Made by a program: the position numbers and the translations under genes | Notes under the pieces: generated by a model | The model's database searches: none | The model's input: the letters and a program-made list of their open reading frames with translations, nothing else | What the model was told of the DNA's origin: nothing | Shown here: positions 24,065 to 33,600 of the stretch, one piece after another | How the letters are laid out: each line of letters begins with the position of its first letter | How positions within the stretch are numbered: the first letter of the stretch is position 1 | Assembly (NCBI RefSeq): GCF_014164775.1 | Contig: NZ_JACJGB010000007.1 | Span: forward strand, 62,001 to 126,000 | Reading direction: 5' to 3' | Source: Tessaracoccus sp. MC1679 | GTDB lineage: Bacteria; Actinomycetota; Actinomycetes; Propionibacteriales; Propionibacteriaceae | DNA length: 64,000 nucleotides

Positions 24065-24925
24065 ATGTCCATCGTCATCACCGCCGCCACCGGCCAGCTC
24101 GGAAACCTGGTGGTCCAGAACCTACTCAAGCGCGGAGTCCAGGCCGACGACATCGTCGCCACCGGGCGAGCCCTGGATCGGCTTGAGGCGCTCCGAACCC
24201 AGGGCGTCCGCACCGCAGTCCTCGACTACAACAACCCTGCCGACGGCGTCATCACCGAGGGCGACACCGTGCTGCTGATCTCCGGCAGCGAGGTGGGCCA
24301 GCGGATCGCCCAGCACGGCAACGTGGTCGCGGCTGCGAAGGCCGCTGGGGCTGCCCGGATCATGTACACGAGCGTGGTCGGCGCCGACACCACCAGCCTT
24401 CTCGTCGCCCCCGAGCATGCGGCCACCGAGGACGCCATCAAGGACAGCGGCCTCACCTACACCTTCCTGCGCAACGGCTGGTACCACGACAACTACCAGC
24501 CCGCCTTCGATCAGGCCCGCCAGACCGGCGTCGTCGTCTCCAGCGCGAAGGACGGGCGGGTTTCGAGCGCCGCGCGCGCCGACTACGCCGAGGCCGCTGC
24601 CGTCGCACTCATCGGCGACGGACATGACAACGCCGTCTACGAGCTCGGCGGCGACACCGCCTGGACTATGCGGGACCTCGCTGACACTTTCGCCGATGTC
24701 CTCGGCCGGCCGGTCTCCCTCCGGGAGGTCTCCACCGACGAGCACGTGAGTGTGCTGCGTGACGCCGGGCTCGATGACGGCACGATCGGGTTCATCACCA
24801 CGCTGGACAGCAACACCGCCGACAACACCCTCCTGGTCACGAGCGGGGACCTGTCGCGGCTCATCGGGCGGCCCACGACGCCGATCGCCGACGCGGTCCG
24901 TTCCTGGGCGCGGGCGACGAGCTGA
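24065..24925 (+). CDS. NmrA-type NAD(P)-binding reductase (QorB-like)
   Basis: A 286-aa atypical short-chain dehydrogenase. MSIVITAATGQLGNLVVQNLL carries the nucleotide-binding TGxxG-type motif at residues 9-13. YTSVVGADTTSLLVAPEHAATEDAI and TFLRNGWYHDNYQPAF resemble the QorB / NmrA-like quinone reductase pattern. GAGGAG lies upstream of ATG 24065, ruling out the ATG at 24050. It stands alone behind a symmetrical operator. Confidence 0.85.
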   Translation: MSIVITAATGQLGNLVVQNLLKRGVQADDIVATGRALDRLEALRTQGVRTAVLDYNNPADGVITEGDTVLLISGSEVGQRIAQHGNVVAAAKAAGAARIMYTSVVGADTTSLLVAPEHAATEDAIKDSGLTYTFLRNGWYHDNYQPAFDQARQTGVVVSSAKDGRVSSAARADYAEAAAVALIGDGHDNAVYELGGDTAWTMRDLADTFADVLGRPVSLREVSTDEHVSVLRDAGLDDGTIGFITTLDSNTADNTLLVTSGDLSRLIGRPTTPIADAVRSWARATS

Positions 24926-25025
24926 GCCAGCCGTGGCGCAGGCGCAGGCGTGGCGACCTGGGGACACTGAGCCCCCTCCCCAACCGCGGCAGCGGGACGC
25001 CAGTGCAGCCCTCCACGGCCGTAGC

Positions 25026-25048
25026 GGCAGTGCCGTCGGAGCACTGCC
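25026..25048 (+). terminator. Stem-loop downstream of the reductase
   Basis: GGCAGTGC and GCACTGCC make a perfect 8-bp stem with a 7-base loop about 100 bases after the reductase stop. Just after it, TGTTGCAGTAG (25063-25073) is an 11-mer that recurs in the hairpin at 39287-39316. The 24926-25025 stretch contains a short GC-rich segment like the 19-bp arrays in reverse (GCGCAGGCGCAGGCGTGGCG), but no gene. Confidence 0.5.
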
Positions 25049-25168
25049 ACATACTGAATAGATGTTGCAGTAGATCGAGTCTGCGAGGGCTCCGTCGGCG
25101 TCGCTCGGGCGATCCTGACCGTGCTCGGGCTCCCACCCGCGCATGACACTGGGAGCTGGCCGACCCAC

Positions 25169-25290
25169 CACCGCCTGACGATCTGGCACGACACGCCGTC
25201 GGACCGCCGCGTCGCACACCGTGGCGACCTCGACCGCCGGCGCAACCGGACATTCGTGCACCGGATGCCCCCGGACTGCTCCGCCCTGTT
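25169..25290 (+). repeat. Dispersed direct repeat, left copy (flank of MNT/HEPN/helicase operon)
   Basis: About 116 bases starting CTGACGATCTGGCACGACAC (25175) and ending CCGCCCTGTT (25290) align with 28763-28877 in the same orientation. My hand alignment gives 19 mismatches and one gap, about 83 % identity. Conserved blocks include GGCACGACACGCCG and ATTCGTGCACCGGA. It lies 90 bases before the operon start. The translated frame is similar in both copies, so it may be a decayed coding relic; no intact gene is present. Confidence 0.75.
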
Positions 25291-25367
25291 GCCTGGCTAT
25301 CCACACTTTGTCTGGACTGACGCGCGAGACCGACTCGCGGAACCGGACTGGGGTCTATAGCATTTGT

Positions 25368-25373
25368 TATACT
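25368..25373 (+). promoter_or_regulatory. -10 box of a leaderless promoter for the MNT gene
   Basis: TATACT at 25368-25373 is a near-perfect -10 box. The expected start of transcription, about seven bases on, coincides with ATG 25380, and no ribosome-binding sequence lies between. The mRNA is probably leaderless. The -35 region (GGACTG) is poor. Confidence 0.6.
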
Positions 25374-25379
25374 CGAGTC

Positions 25380-25850
25380 ATGTCCAGCACTCTCGCGGAG
25401 GCAGCGCGCCACGCGGACCAGCTCATCGCCCAGGGCCGCGGCGAGTTGGTTCGCGCCGTGCGGCAGGCCTCGGCAGCCGGTAAGACCCAAGCGCAGATCG
25501 CGGCCGAGATCGGGCGAAGCCAGCCTGAGGTGTCCCGCCTGCTCCGCTTCCACGGCACGTCGCCGTTGAGTCGGAGGCTGCGCAAGAACGCAGGCGAAGT
25601 CAAGCGCCTGGTGGCCGCTGCTGGTGGCCGCGACGTCCGCGTCTTCGGATCCGTCGCCACCGGAGATGATCACGAGGGGTCCGACATCGATCTGCTGTTC
25701 ACCATGGATCGTCCTCTCAGCTTGATGCAGCTTGCCGCCCTCGAGCGGGACGTGAGCCAAGTGCTCGGCTGCACGGTGGATCTGGTGCCCGACACCGTGC
25801 TGCGCCCCGATCTTCGGGATCGGATCCTCGCTGAGGCGGTGGCGCTGTGA
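25380..25850 (+). CDS. HTH-fused minimal nucleotidyltransferase (MntA-type antitoxin)
   Basis: A 156-aa protein. Residues 35-57 form a helix-turn-helix (KTQAQIAAEIGRSQPEVSRL). The nucleotidyltransferase domain has GS at 90-91 and the metal pair D102/D104 (GSDIDLLF). MntA enzymes AMPylate a tyrosine on the paired HEPN toxin and so silence it; the HTH would let this one repress its own promoter. The ATG follows a -10 box at leaderless spacing. Its last codons overlap the HEPN gene (GTGA). The full active-site set suggests an active enzyme. Confidence 0.88.
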   Translation: MSSTLAEAARHADQLIAQGRGELVRAVRQASAAGKTQAQIAAEIGRSQPEVSRLLRFHGTSPLSRRLRKNAGEVKRLVAAAGGRDVRVFGSVATGDDHEGSDIDLLFTMDRPLSLMQLAALERDVSQVLGCTVDLVPDTVLRPDLRDRILAEAVAL

Positions 25851-26272
25851 GCAGAGGCACTTCTGAGACCCTGAGAGACGCTCTGGCCCACTTCGAGATC
25901 ATGCAGAGCCATGCTGCAGAGGAGCTCGATGATCAGCTGGTCATCGACGCCGTCTGCATGCGCCTCTCTGCAGGGATCGAGGCCCTCGCCGCGCTCAATC
26001 CGGCGATACGCCAGACACTGTTCGGAGATGCATGGTCGCTCATGTGGGGCATGCGGAACCGGATCGCGCATGGATACCTGTTGGTGGACCCGACCATCAT
26101 CCGCGCGACGCTGACGCACGACGTTCCGTCGATCATGCACCGGATCCGTCGAGCCCTCAATACCGCCGCCATCGATGGCCAACGCACTGAGGAACAGGCG
26201 TCCGAGCATGCCGTTTCGCGGTCCAACGTCAACGCGATCACCGGAGTATCTGACGAAGACGACCTGGTCTGA
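25847..26272 (+). CDS. HEPN-domain ribonuclease toxin (HepT-type)
   Basis: A 141-aa HEPN protein. R70-x4-H75-x-Y77 (RNRIAHGY) matches the RX4HXY motif of HepT toxins, in which Arg and His make the RNase site and Tyr is the AMPylation target of MntA. GTG 25847 lies inside the antitoxin stop codon region, and its own TGA shares a base with the next ATG (TGATG at 26270-26274). The tail (residues 110-141) is polar and longer than in minimal HepT proteins. Confidence 0.88.
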   Translation: MSRGTSETLRDALAHFEIMQSHAAEELDDQLVIDAVCMRLSAGIEALAALNPAIRQTLFGDAWSLMWGMRNRIAHGYLLVDPTIIRATLTHDVPSIMHRIRRALNTAAIDGQRTEEQASEHAVSRSNVNAITGVSDEDDLV

Positions 26273-28653
26273 TGTACGCCGATCAGCAGCCGGATCCACA
26301 GCGGCGGCGCGAGGAGTTGGAGCGTCAAATCGCCCTCCTCCGCGTTGAGAACCAGCGGTTGAGGAACCGCTTCAATGTCACCGATGGCGTGGAGCCACCG
26401 GCGCAGCAACCGACATTCGCGCATTCCGATCCAGGCCTGGTGACCAACTCGTCACAGCCTGAGGCCAAACTGGCGTTGTTCGCCCGGCTGTTCGCCGCAC
26501 GTCGCGACGTCTACGCGCGGTACTGGGAGAACCCACGGAAGGGTACGAAGGGCTGGTCGCCAGTGGTGCGCGACGCGTTTGGCAAGGGCTCGTTGTGGGA
26601 CCGACGCCCGCTTCCGCTGACCGTCGAAGCCCTGGTGGCGCACCTTCGGTCCGACGACGACCTGTTCATCGGGCTCTATCCCCTGCTGCCTGATGCGACC
26701 TGCTGGTGGCTCGCCGCCGACTTCGACGGTCCACAGGCGATGCTGGACGCGCACGCCTACACGAAGGCCGCCAGCTCACTGGGCGTTCCCTGTGCGCTGG
26801 AGATCTCCCAATCCGGCAGGGGCGCGCACGTCTGGACCTTCTTCACCGCTCCCACGCCGGCAGCTGACGCGCGGGCGATGGGTACCGCGTGCATCCACAG
26901 GGCGATGGCGCTGCGCGGATCCATGCCACTGGCCAGCTATGACCGCCTGTTCCCGAACCAGGACACCGTGCCGACAGGCTCGTCAGGGGTCGGAAACCTC
27001 ATCGCCGCCCCCCTGAATGGCAACCGTCGGGCAGAGCGCGGCACAACCCTGTTCGTGGACATGGCCACGTGGGAGCCGTGGACCGATCAGTGGGAGTACC
27101 TCTCGCACCTGGACAGGATGACTCCACGGCAAGTGGCGGCATCGGGCCGTAAGGACCGGGTGGTTGTAGGACCCGATGTGACGCGGCTGGAGGTTTCTCC
27201 GGCGACCGCGATCCACCCCCGCGTCCCTCCACTGGTGCGGGCGAAACTCGGGGCGACACTCACGATTCGCGATGAGGACCTGACTCCTGAGCTGGCGGCC
27301 GCACTTCGACACAGTGCCACGATCCACAACCCGGCCTTCTACGAGGCGCAGCGCGCGCGCCGCTCCACCTGGAGCATCCCCCGGTTCATCCAGGGCTTCG
27401 ACGTGGCCATCAACGGTGATCTGATCCTCCCGCGCGGGCTTCGCCACCATGCAGCGGACCTGATCTCGCAGGCCGCAAGCAACCTGGTCAGCGAAGATCA
27501 GCGCTGCCAGGGCACGGAGCTCGACGTGTCCTTTCTCGGTGACCTCGACGACCGACAGACGGCAGCCGTGGACTCGATGCTGGCCCACGAGGACGGCATC
27601 CTGCATGCGCCAACCGGCTCGGGCAAGACCGTGATGGCCTGCGCCATCATCGCCGAACGAGCGGTCACCACACTCGTCCTGATCAACAAGACGGCGCTCG
27701 CTTCGCAGTGGCGCGAACAGATCCGTGTCCTACTCGGGATCAAGTCCGGTCAGTTGGGGGGCGGCCGCGTCAAGACACGAGGACAGGTCGACATCATGCT
27801 TCTGCAGACGCTGGCCCGACACGGCCCCGACGAGATTCGCGAGCTCACCGCACCCTATGGCCAGGTCATCGTCGACGAGTGCCACCACCTTGCTGCCGGG
27901 TCGTTCGAGAAGGTGGTCTCCCAGATTGAGTCCGCCTGGTGGCTGGGGCTCACCGCGACGCCTGAACGCAAGGACGGCCTGGAGCAGGTCACCACCTGGC
28001 AGCTCGGTCCAATCCGGCACACGATTCGCGACACCCTTCCCAGCGAGGCGACCCTCGTCACCCCCTACGACGGTCCCCATCGTGTGCTGCACGTCCACCA
28101 GACTTCGTACAGCAGCCCCTCGGGGCTCGACATGAGCGTGCCGGGGGCGATCGGCCAGTTGGGCGGGGTGCTGGCGGAAGACCCCGAACGCAACCGCCAA
28201 ATTGCCGCCGACATCAGCGCTGCACTTACTGACGGCCGCAAGTGCCTGGTTCTGTCGCGCCGTCGCGACCACCTGACTGAGTTGGCCGCGCTGCTACCGG
28301 ACACAGAAGCGCTGATCATGCGAGGCGGCACCGGGGCCAAGGCCCTGGCGGCGATCAGGGCCAGGATCGCCGACACGTCGACCGGAGACCCACTCCTCGT
28401 CATGACGACGGTCCCGTACGGGCGTGAAGGATTCGACGCACCCATCATCGACACCGTATTCCTCGCGGGACCGATTTCCTTTCCCGGCCTTGTCATCCAA
28501 GCCGTCGGGCGGGCGCTGCGTCGGCACGAAGGAAAGAAGGAAGTGGTGGTTCACGACTACGTGGACCCTGAGGTCCCCGTCCTCAGAGCGCAGTACGCCA
28601 GGCGCCGGTCGGCGTACCAGCAGCTGGGCTTCACCGAGTGTGGCCAGCGGTGA
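26272..28653 (+). CDS. TOTE-type archaeo-eukaryotic primase fused to superfamily 2 helicase
   Basis: A 793-aa protein. A coiled coil (residues 10-35) leads to a primase-polymerase domain with D150/D152 (AADFDGP) and H186 (SGRGAHVW), then SYDRLFPNQDTVP, the hallmark of primases in TOTE conflict systems. A helicase follows: Walker A PTGSGKT with K452, DECHH at 535-539, LTATPERKDG, and QAVGRALRR near the end. No nuclease domain follows, unlike fuller TOTE systems. The start overlaps the HEPN stop by one base, so the three genes are translationally coupled. It may be a DNA-processing sensor for the toxin pair; that link is inference. Confidence 0.88.
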   Translation: MYADQQPDPQRRREELERQIALLRVENQRLRNRFNVTDGVEPPAQQPTFAHSDPGLVTNSSQPEAKLALFARLFAARRDVYARYWENPRKGTKGWSPVVRDAFGKGSLWDRRPLPLTVEALVAHLRSDDDLFIGLYPLLPDATCWWLAADFDGPQAMLDAHAYTKAASSLGVPCALEISQSGRGAHVWTFFTAPTPAADARAMGTACIHRAMALRGSMPLASYDRLFPNQDTVPTGSSGVGNLIAAPLNGNRRAERGTTLFVDMATWEPWTDQWEYLSHLDRMTPRQVAASGRKDRVVVGPDVTRLEVSPATAIHPRVPPLVRAKLGATLTIRDEDLTPELAAALRHSATIHNPAFYEAQRARRSTWSIPRFIQGFDVAINGDLILPRGLRHHAADLISQAASNLVSEDQRCQGTELDVSFLGDLDDRQTAAVDSMLAHEDGILHAPTGSGKTVMACAIIAERAVTTLVLINKTALASQWREQIRVLLGIKSGQLGGGRVKTRGQVDIMLLQTLARHGPDEIRELTAPYGQVIVDECHHLAAGSFEKVVSQIESAWWLGLTATPERKDGLEQVTTWQLGPIRHTIRDTLPSEATLVTPYDGPHRVLHVHQTSYSSPSGLDMSVPGAIGQLGGVLAEDPERNRQIAADISAALTDGRKCLVLSRRRDHLTELAALLPDTEALIMRGGTGAKALAAIRARIADTSTGDPLLVMTTVPYGREGFDAPIIDTVFLAGPISFPGLVIQAVGRALRRHEGKKEVVVHDYVDPEVPVLRAQYARRRSAYQQLGFTECGQR

Positions 28654-28756
28654 GGGGGGCGGGTGGCGAGCTTAGCGACCAGCCTCACGGGGGAAGCGTC
28701 GCAGGGGCCTGACAGCGGCTTGCCCGACTCCGCCTCCGCCCGCAGCGGGCGAGCGC

Positions 28757-28878
28757 CCACCGCTGATGATCGGGCACGACACGCCGCCGGGCTGCCAGGC
28801 CGTGCACCGTGGCGACGTCGACCGCCGTCGCGACAGGAGATTCGTGCACCGGAGGCCCCCGTCTGCGTCGCCCTGTTT
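28757..28878 (+). repeat. Dispersed direct repeat, right copy
   Basis: The partner of 25169-25290, same orientation, starting about 105 bases after the helicase stop. Shared blocks are GGCACGACACGCCG, CACCGTGGCGAC, TCGACCGCCG and TTCGTGCACCGGA. Together the two copies frame the 3.3-kb operon. The rest of the gap 28654-28962 contains a GC-rich stretch and an AT-richer tail (TTTATCCTCTTTATGCATCT) but no gene. Confidence 0.75.
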
Positions 28879-28962
28879 ATCCTCTTTATGCATCTATATC
28901 TGACTTCGATAAAGGCGGGCTGTACACCCGGCCGACGAGCCGTTGTCGGTGTCGGCCCGCCG

Positions 28963-29835
28963 TCACCCGGCCCAGTACCACGTGTAGGAACGGTGCAGCC
29001 AGTCATCCACCCACCGTCGGTCCGGCTCGGCCGGCAGTGCCGTCGAATCCCGGAGGACAGCCAGTCGTGCCGCAGCCTCGTCGATGCGGTCGATCACCTC
29101 CCCCAGCCCAACCTCGCCGCGACGGACCTGGCGCAGGTAGTCGCCATCGGCAGCGGGCACCGGGAGCGTGATCCGACCGGTGGTCAACAGCTCCACGCCC
29201 TGAACACCCAAGCGGAGGGCGTGCATGGCGTACTTCGTGTCGTACCCATGCACCGCGACCAGCTCGGGCCGGTTGGTGTGCGCCCCAACCTCGCCGGTCA
29301 TAGCGGCGCGCTGCGACTGCAGGTATCCGAGGAACCGCGCCGCGGCCAGCTTCGACACGAAGCGGTGCGCGTTGTCGACCAGCTCCGCCCCCACGCGGTT
29401 GCGGAAGACCACCTCCTCGTCGGGGACGAACAGGGCGAGCAGCACGGTGGGATTGCCGGCCAGCGCCAGCCGGGACCACTTTCGTGCCGCGTAGATCACC
29501 ACGTCCAGGTCGCCTGCGCCGGAACGGTTGGCCAACCCGCCGGGCTGGTCCCAGACGGTGTGCCGCTGGTACTGCTCGAAGTCCACCTCGCCGGCGCCGT
29601 CGATGCCGCTCGGGACCCGGGCAATACCGGTGACGAATCGCGCGGGCTCCAGGCAGATGCCCATTTCGTCGCGGTCGTCCTGGCCGCTGATCGAGGTGCC
29701 GTGCACCCCCGAACCCACCTGAACGCGCAGGATCATGCCGGCCTCCGCGATCGCCCGCGCCTCTTCAGACGCATGCGGGTGGCTGAATCCGGGTGGCAGG
29801 GACCGGTCTCCAAGAATCTCGACGGCGGGCTTCAT
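28963..29835 (-). CDS. RlaP/YcgL-type nucleotidyltransferase
   Basis: A 290-aa DNA polymerase beta-superfamily protein. GSGVHGTSISGQDDRDEMGI (residues 41-60) is the GSxxxG...D-x-D catalytic start of the RlaP/YcgL group. LDVVIYAARKWSRLALAGNP and HGYDTKYAMHALRLG are also typical of that family. RlaP proteins are linked to RNA repair; the substrate here is unknown. ATG 29835 fits the family start. It is convergent with the MNT/HEPN/helicase operon and is a second nucleotidyltransferase in this region. Confidence 0.82.
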   Translation of the reverse strand: MKPAVEILGDRSLPPGFSHPHASEEARAIAEAGMILRVQVGSGVHGTSISGQDDRDEMGICLEPARFVTGIARVPSGIDGAGEVDFEQYQRHTVWDQPGGLANRSGAGDLDVVIYAARKWSRLALAGNPTVLLALFVPDEEVVFRNRVGAELVDNAHRFVSKLAAARFLGYLQSQRAAMTGEVGAHTNRPELVAVHGYDTKYAMHALRLGVQGVELLTTGRITLPVPAADGDYLRQVRRGEVGLGEVIDRIDEAAARLAVLRDSTALPAEPDRRWVDDWLHRSYTWYWAG

Positions 29836-29936
29836 GCCCCAGAACCTACGGCACAGCGCTGCTTGCAGGCTGTATGGAGCCGACCACCCAGCCGGCACCG
29901 GTGCGCACTGCACGGCCAGCCGTTGCCGGAGCCGAC

Positions 29937-30212
29937 TCAGCGATACACGTCTCGACGATGGTCGATGCGCAGCACCACCACTTCATCGACCTGATCATTG
30001 ATGCGGTATAGGACCCGGTAGGCGCCTCGCCGGGAGGACCAGATGCCCTCCAACTCGCGCCGGAGCATCTTTCCCACACGCCGCGGGTTCTCCACCAGCG
30101 GTCCGGTCATGAACTCGATCACCGCCGCGGCGACAGCCTGGGGCAGTTCTGATTGGATGGCACGGACAGCGGGCGGGGTGAGGACCAGTTCGTAGCTCAC
30201 CTCACGGCTCAC
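29937..30212 (-). CDS. RelE/ParE-type toxin
   Basis: A 91-aa toxin of the RelE/ParE superfamily: YELVLTPPAVRAIQSELPQAV, then RRELEGIWSSRRGAYRVLYRI and a terminal IDHRRDVYR. The basic and aromatic residues (R, Y) expected for mRNA cleavage on the ribosome are kept at the end. The start overlaps the antitoxin stop by four bases. Confidence 0.88.
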   Translation of the reverse strand: MSREVSYELVLTPPAVRAIQSELPQAVAAAVIEFMTGPLVENPRRVGKMLRRELEGIWSSRRGAYRVLYRINDQVDEVVVLRIDHRRDVYR

Positions 30213-30475
30213 CGGCGAAGGTTCCGGATCGCGTCGGGCCCACGCACGACATCGCCCCTGGCATAGGCGGCATCGGCCTCCCGGATGTCGGCCAGCGCGT
30301 CAGGATTCGACAGCACGTCGAGGGTCTCCTCCAGTTCGGCCAGATCCGCCGGGCTGATCAGCACCGCGACAGGACGGCCATTGCGCGTGACAGTGACCCG
30401 TTCGTGATGGCGCTCGACGCGGTCCACCACCTCGCTGAAGTGGTCGCGGACCTCACGCAAGGACTCAGCTGTCAT
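30209..30475 (-). CDS. Phd/YefM-type antitoxin
   Basis: An 88-aa antitoxin: SLREVRDHFSEVVDRVERHH followed by VTVTRNGRPVAVLIS, the classic Phd/YefM fold, then a disordered toxin-binding tail. ATG 30475 is used because the 26 residues before it in the longer frame are not family-like and overlap the promoter. It is followed by the RelE-type gene in the normal order. Confidence 0.88.
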   Translation of the reverse strand: MTAESLREVRDHFSEVVDRVERHHERVTVTRNGRPVAVLISPADLAELEETLDVLSNPDALADIREADAAYARGDVVRGPDAIRNLRR

Positions 30476-30481
30476 GGTCAC

Positions 30482-30510
30482 AATTGTGGCGCTTAATTGT
30501 CGGGAGTCAA
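30482..30510 (-). promoter_or_regulatory. Promoter/operator of the Phd-RelE pair
   Basis: On the minus strand TTGACT (30510-30505), a 17-base spacer and ACAATT (30487-30482) form a promoter just before ATG 30475. ACAATT occurs twice 17 bases apart (the second inside ACAATTGT, a palindrome), consistent with autorepression by the antitoxin. Confidence 0.55.
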
Positions 30511-30522
30511 GTACGTCGTCGG

Positions 30523-30562
30523 CTTCACTCCCGCACACGACCTCTATTGTCACTCCTGCACA
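30523..30562 (+). repeat. Two copies of the TCACTCCTGCACA motif
   Basis: CTTCACTCCCGCACA (30523-30537) and TGTCACTCCTGCACA (30548-30562) are 25 bp apart. They match the four-copy, 23-bp-spaced set at 37381-37464 on the same strand. They lie between the Phd-RelE promoter and the giant helicase gene. They could be binding sites of a shared regulator or ends of an inserted segment. Confidence 0.65.
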
Positions 30563-30641
30563 CCGGGCCCCCGTCCGATGCCTTGTGAGCGCACCGAGCG
30601 GCTAAGCTCGCCAGGTCCCGACGAGAGCGAAGTCGTTTCCT

Positions 30642-33600
30642 GTGTCTGATTCACCCCACTACGTCGACAAGGCCGTCCGCCTCTTCACGTTCCTCGCGAA
30701 GGCCCAACAACTCCGGCAGGCGCCCGTCAGCGACATCGACGCCTACCGTCGCGACGGCGCCGTGCACTGGCTCGGCGACCTCCCCGTCGCGGCGGCCGTC
30801 CGCTGGGGCACCGACACCGGACAGGCGTGGGACGAGGGTCCACTGATCAGCATCGACCGTCTCATCCCCACCGACCCGCCTCGCATCCCGACGGCGCTCA
30901 CCGGGTGGATCACCGGCGACGCCCTCGACGCCACGCAGCGCCCCCAGCTCGCGGAATGGTGCCCGGCGCCCAACGGGTCTCCGCAGCGCGCCGAGGACCA
31001 CCCAGAGGTGGCGACGGCCTTCGAGGAGTGGGCGGCCGCCTGGGACGGCTGGGCCGAGGTAACCCTCCGCGAGCGGCCCGTCCGCGACGCCTACGCCGAG
31101 CTGTTCAAGCTCTACGTCCAGACCACCCAGAAGAGCGAGGAGCTCGAGCTCCTCCTCGGCGTCGGGCTCCTCGCCTGGGCGCCCGAGGGGCATGAGCGGA
31201 TGCGGCGTCACCTGTTCACCGTGCCGGTGATCCCCAAGCTGGAGGAGTCGAACGGCCGCCTGGACTTCTTCCTCGACGAGGGGTCGGTGGGCGTGCACGT
31301 CGAGCTGGACATGCTCGATCCCAGCCTGATCCCGGATCAGTCGCTGGTCGGGCAGCTCGAGACCCGCGGCCACGATTTCACCGGCAACCCGCTCGACGCG
31401 CACGACATCGAGCCGCTGGGCCGCACCGTCGCGCTGCAGCTGCACGCCGAGGGCCGCTGGGACGACACCGCGACACTGCCCGCCGCGCACCCCTATCCGA
31501 CGGTGGCTTGGGCCCCCGCGCTGGTGCTGCGCCCACGCAACCGCACCGGTTTGGTGCAGGCGTTCCAGGAGATCGCCGCCCAGATCGAAGCCGCCGGCGA
31601 GGTGCCGGCCGGTCTCCTTCCGCTGATCGACCCCGACCGCCTCCCCCCGGTCACCGAGGTGTCCACGCCCGGCGCCATCCTCACCTTCGACGACGAGATC
31701 GTCGCGCCGCTGCCGCTCAACGACGTGCAGCGGCGCATCCTCGAGCGCGTCGACCGCCACGCCCAGACCCTGGTGCAGGGACCTCCCGGCACCGGCAAGA
31801 CACACACGGCCGCCGCCCTCCTCACGCACCTGCTGGCCCAGGGCCAGCGGGTGCTCGTCACGGCTCACACCGACCGCGCCCTCCGCGAGGTCCGCACCAA
31901 GCTGCCCGCGCAGATCAAGCCGCTGGCCGTGTCGGTGATCGGGGCCAGCCGCGACGACCTGGCCGACCTCCGCACCGCCGTCGACCACATCTCCCGCCGG
32001 GCCGGCGATCACGACGAGGAGGCGTCCGCCCACCGAATCCAGGAGCTGGCCGAGCAGGCGGCCCAGCTGGACAAGCGACGGCGTGCGCTCAGCCGCGACC
32101 TCGTCGACGCCCGGTCACACGAGGTGGCCGAGCTCGGCCACGGCGCCTACTCCGGCACGCTGGCGGCGATCGCACAGCGCTACCAGGCTGAGGCCGGGCA
32201 GCACGGGTGGATCGCCGACTTCGTCGGCTTCACCCCCGATTCCGCCTCCCCGCTGTCCGACGACGAGGCTCTCGAGTGGCTGGCCCTGCTCCGCGACACC
32301 TCGCTCGGCGAGGACGCCGTCGAGAGCAGCCGTCGCCGGATCCCGAGCGGCTCGGTCCTCAGCGCGGAGGCCTTCGCCGCCCACGTGCGCTCGGAATCAG
32401 AGGCCACAACCGCGGCGGCACCCCTCGCCGACAGCCCCGGGCACGAGAGCATGGCCGCACTGAGCGCCCTCCCCGTCGAGCAGCGCGCCGCCCTCAGGGA
32501 GCGCCTCACCGAGTTCGTCAACACAGCGGCGGACCTCACGCGGCTCCCGCTCCAGTGGGTCGACGACGCCCTCGCCGCCGTGCGCGGCGGCACCGGCGAC
32601 ATCTGGCGGGCCCGCGCCTCCGAGCTGGCCAACGGCGTGGGGCGGGTCGACGCGGTCCTCGAGCAGCTGCCGGCCGGGGTCCGCGTCGAGCTCCCCGGCG
32701 ACATGGACCGCATGCACGCCATGGCCACCGCCCTGGAGCGCCACCTCGGGAACGGCGGCGCGCTGAAGACCCGGGCCGACGGGACGGTCAAGATCGGCGC
32801 CTTCGCCCCCGGGGTGGTCAAGGAGTGCCGGGAACTGCTGGAGCAGGCCCGGGTGGACGGCCTGCCCCCGACGACGGCCCAGGCCCTCAGGGTGCTGATG
32901 GCCCACCGCGACGCGTCGGGGCTGCTGAACGAGCTGGACCGCGCGTGGCCGGCGTCGGTGGACATCCCTGAGGAGGACACCCCGCGCGAGCGCGTGGAGT
33001 GGCACCGGATCCAGCTGAGCTACCTGCTGCGGGTGGTGGAGCTCGGCGACCGGATCCGCGCCGAGGACGAGTTCCTCCGCACGCGCGGCATCGTGCCGCC
33101 TGCGTGGGGCGACGGCGCCGCCGTCGAGCGCCTCGCCCGCTCCATCGCCGCGATCGACGCCGCCGACGCGGTGGCGGCCGCCCGCGAGCCGCTGAACTCC
33201 CTGGGCGAGGAGATCTCCGCCGTCGCGGGCTGGTCCGACGCCGCCGAGCCGGTCCACCGGCTGAGCAACGCCGTCGACGCCCGGGACCACGAGGGCTACG
33301 CCCGTGCCCTGGCCCGGCTGGTGCGGCTTGAGCAGGTGGCCGAGGCCATCGCCCGCCGCGACACCCTCACCCACCAGGTCCGCGCCACCGCCCCCGCGCT
33401 CGCGGAAGCCATCCTGACAAGCCCCGACGACGACGCCTGGGGCTCCCGCCTCGCCCACCTCGAAGCCGCGTTCGGCTGGGGCGCCGTCGGCGCGTGGGTG
33501 CTGGCGCAGGACCAGGTGGACGCCAACAGCATCCAGGCGCAGATCTCGGTGGCAGACCAGCGGCTGCGCTCGGTGGCGGAGAACATCGCCGCCCAGCGCG

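Noticed and set aside
28663-29994. 443-aa open frame on the plus strand
   Set aside because: It is the antisense of the nucleotidyltransferase at 28963-29835 and runs through the repeat; no domain is visible.
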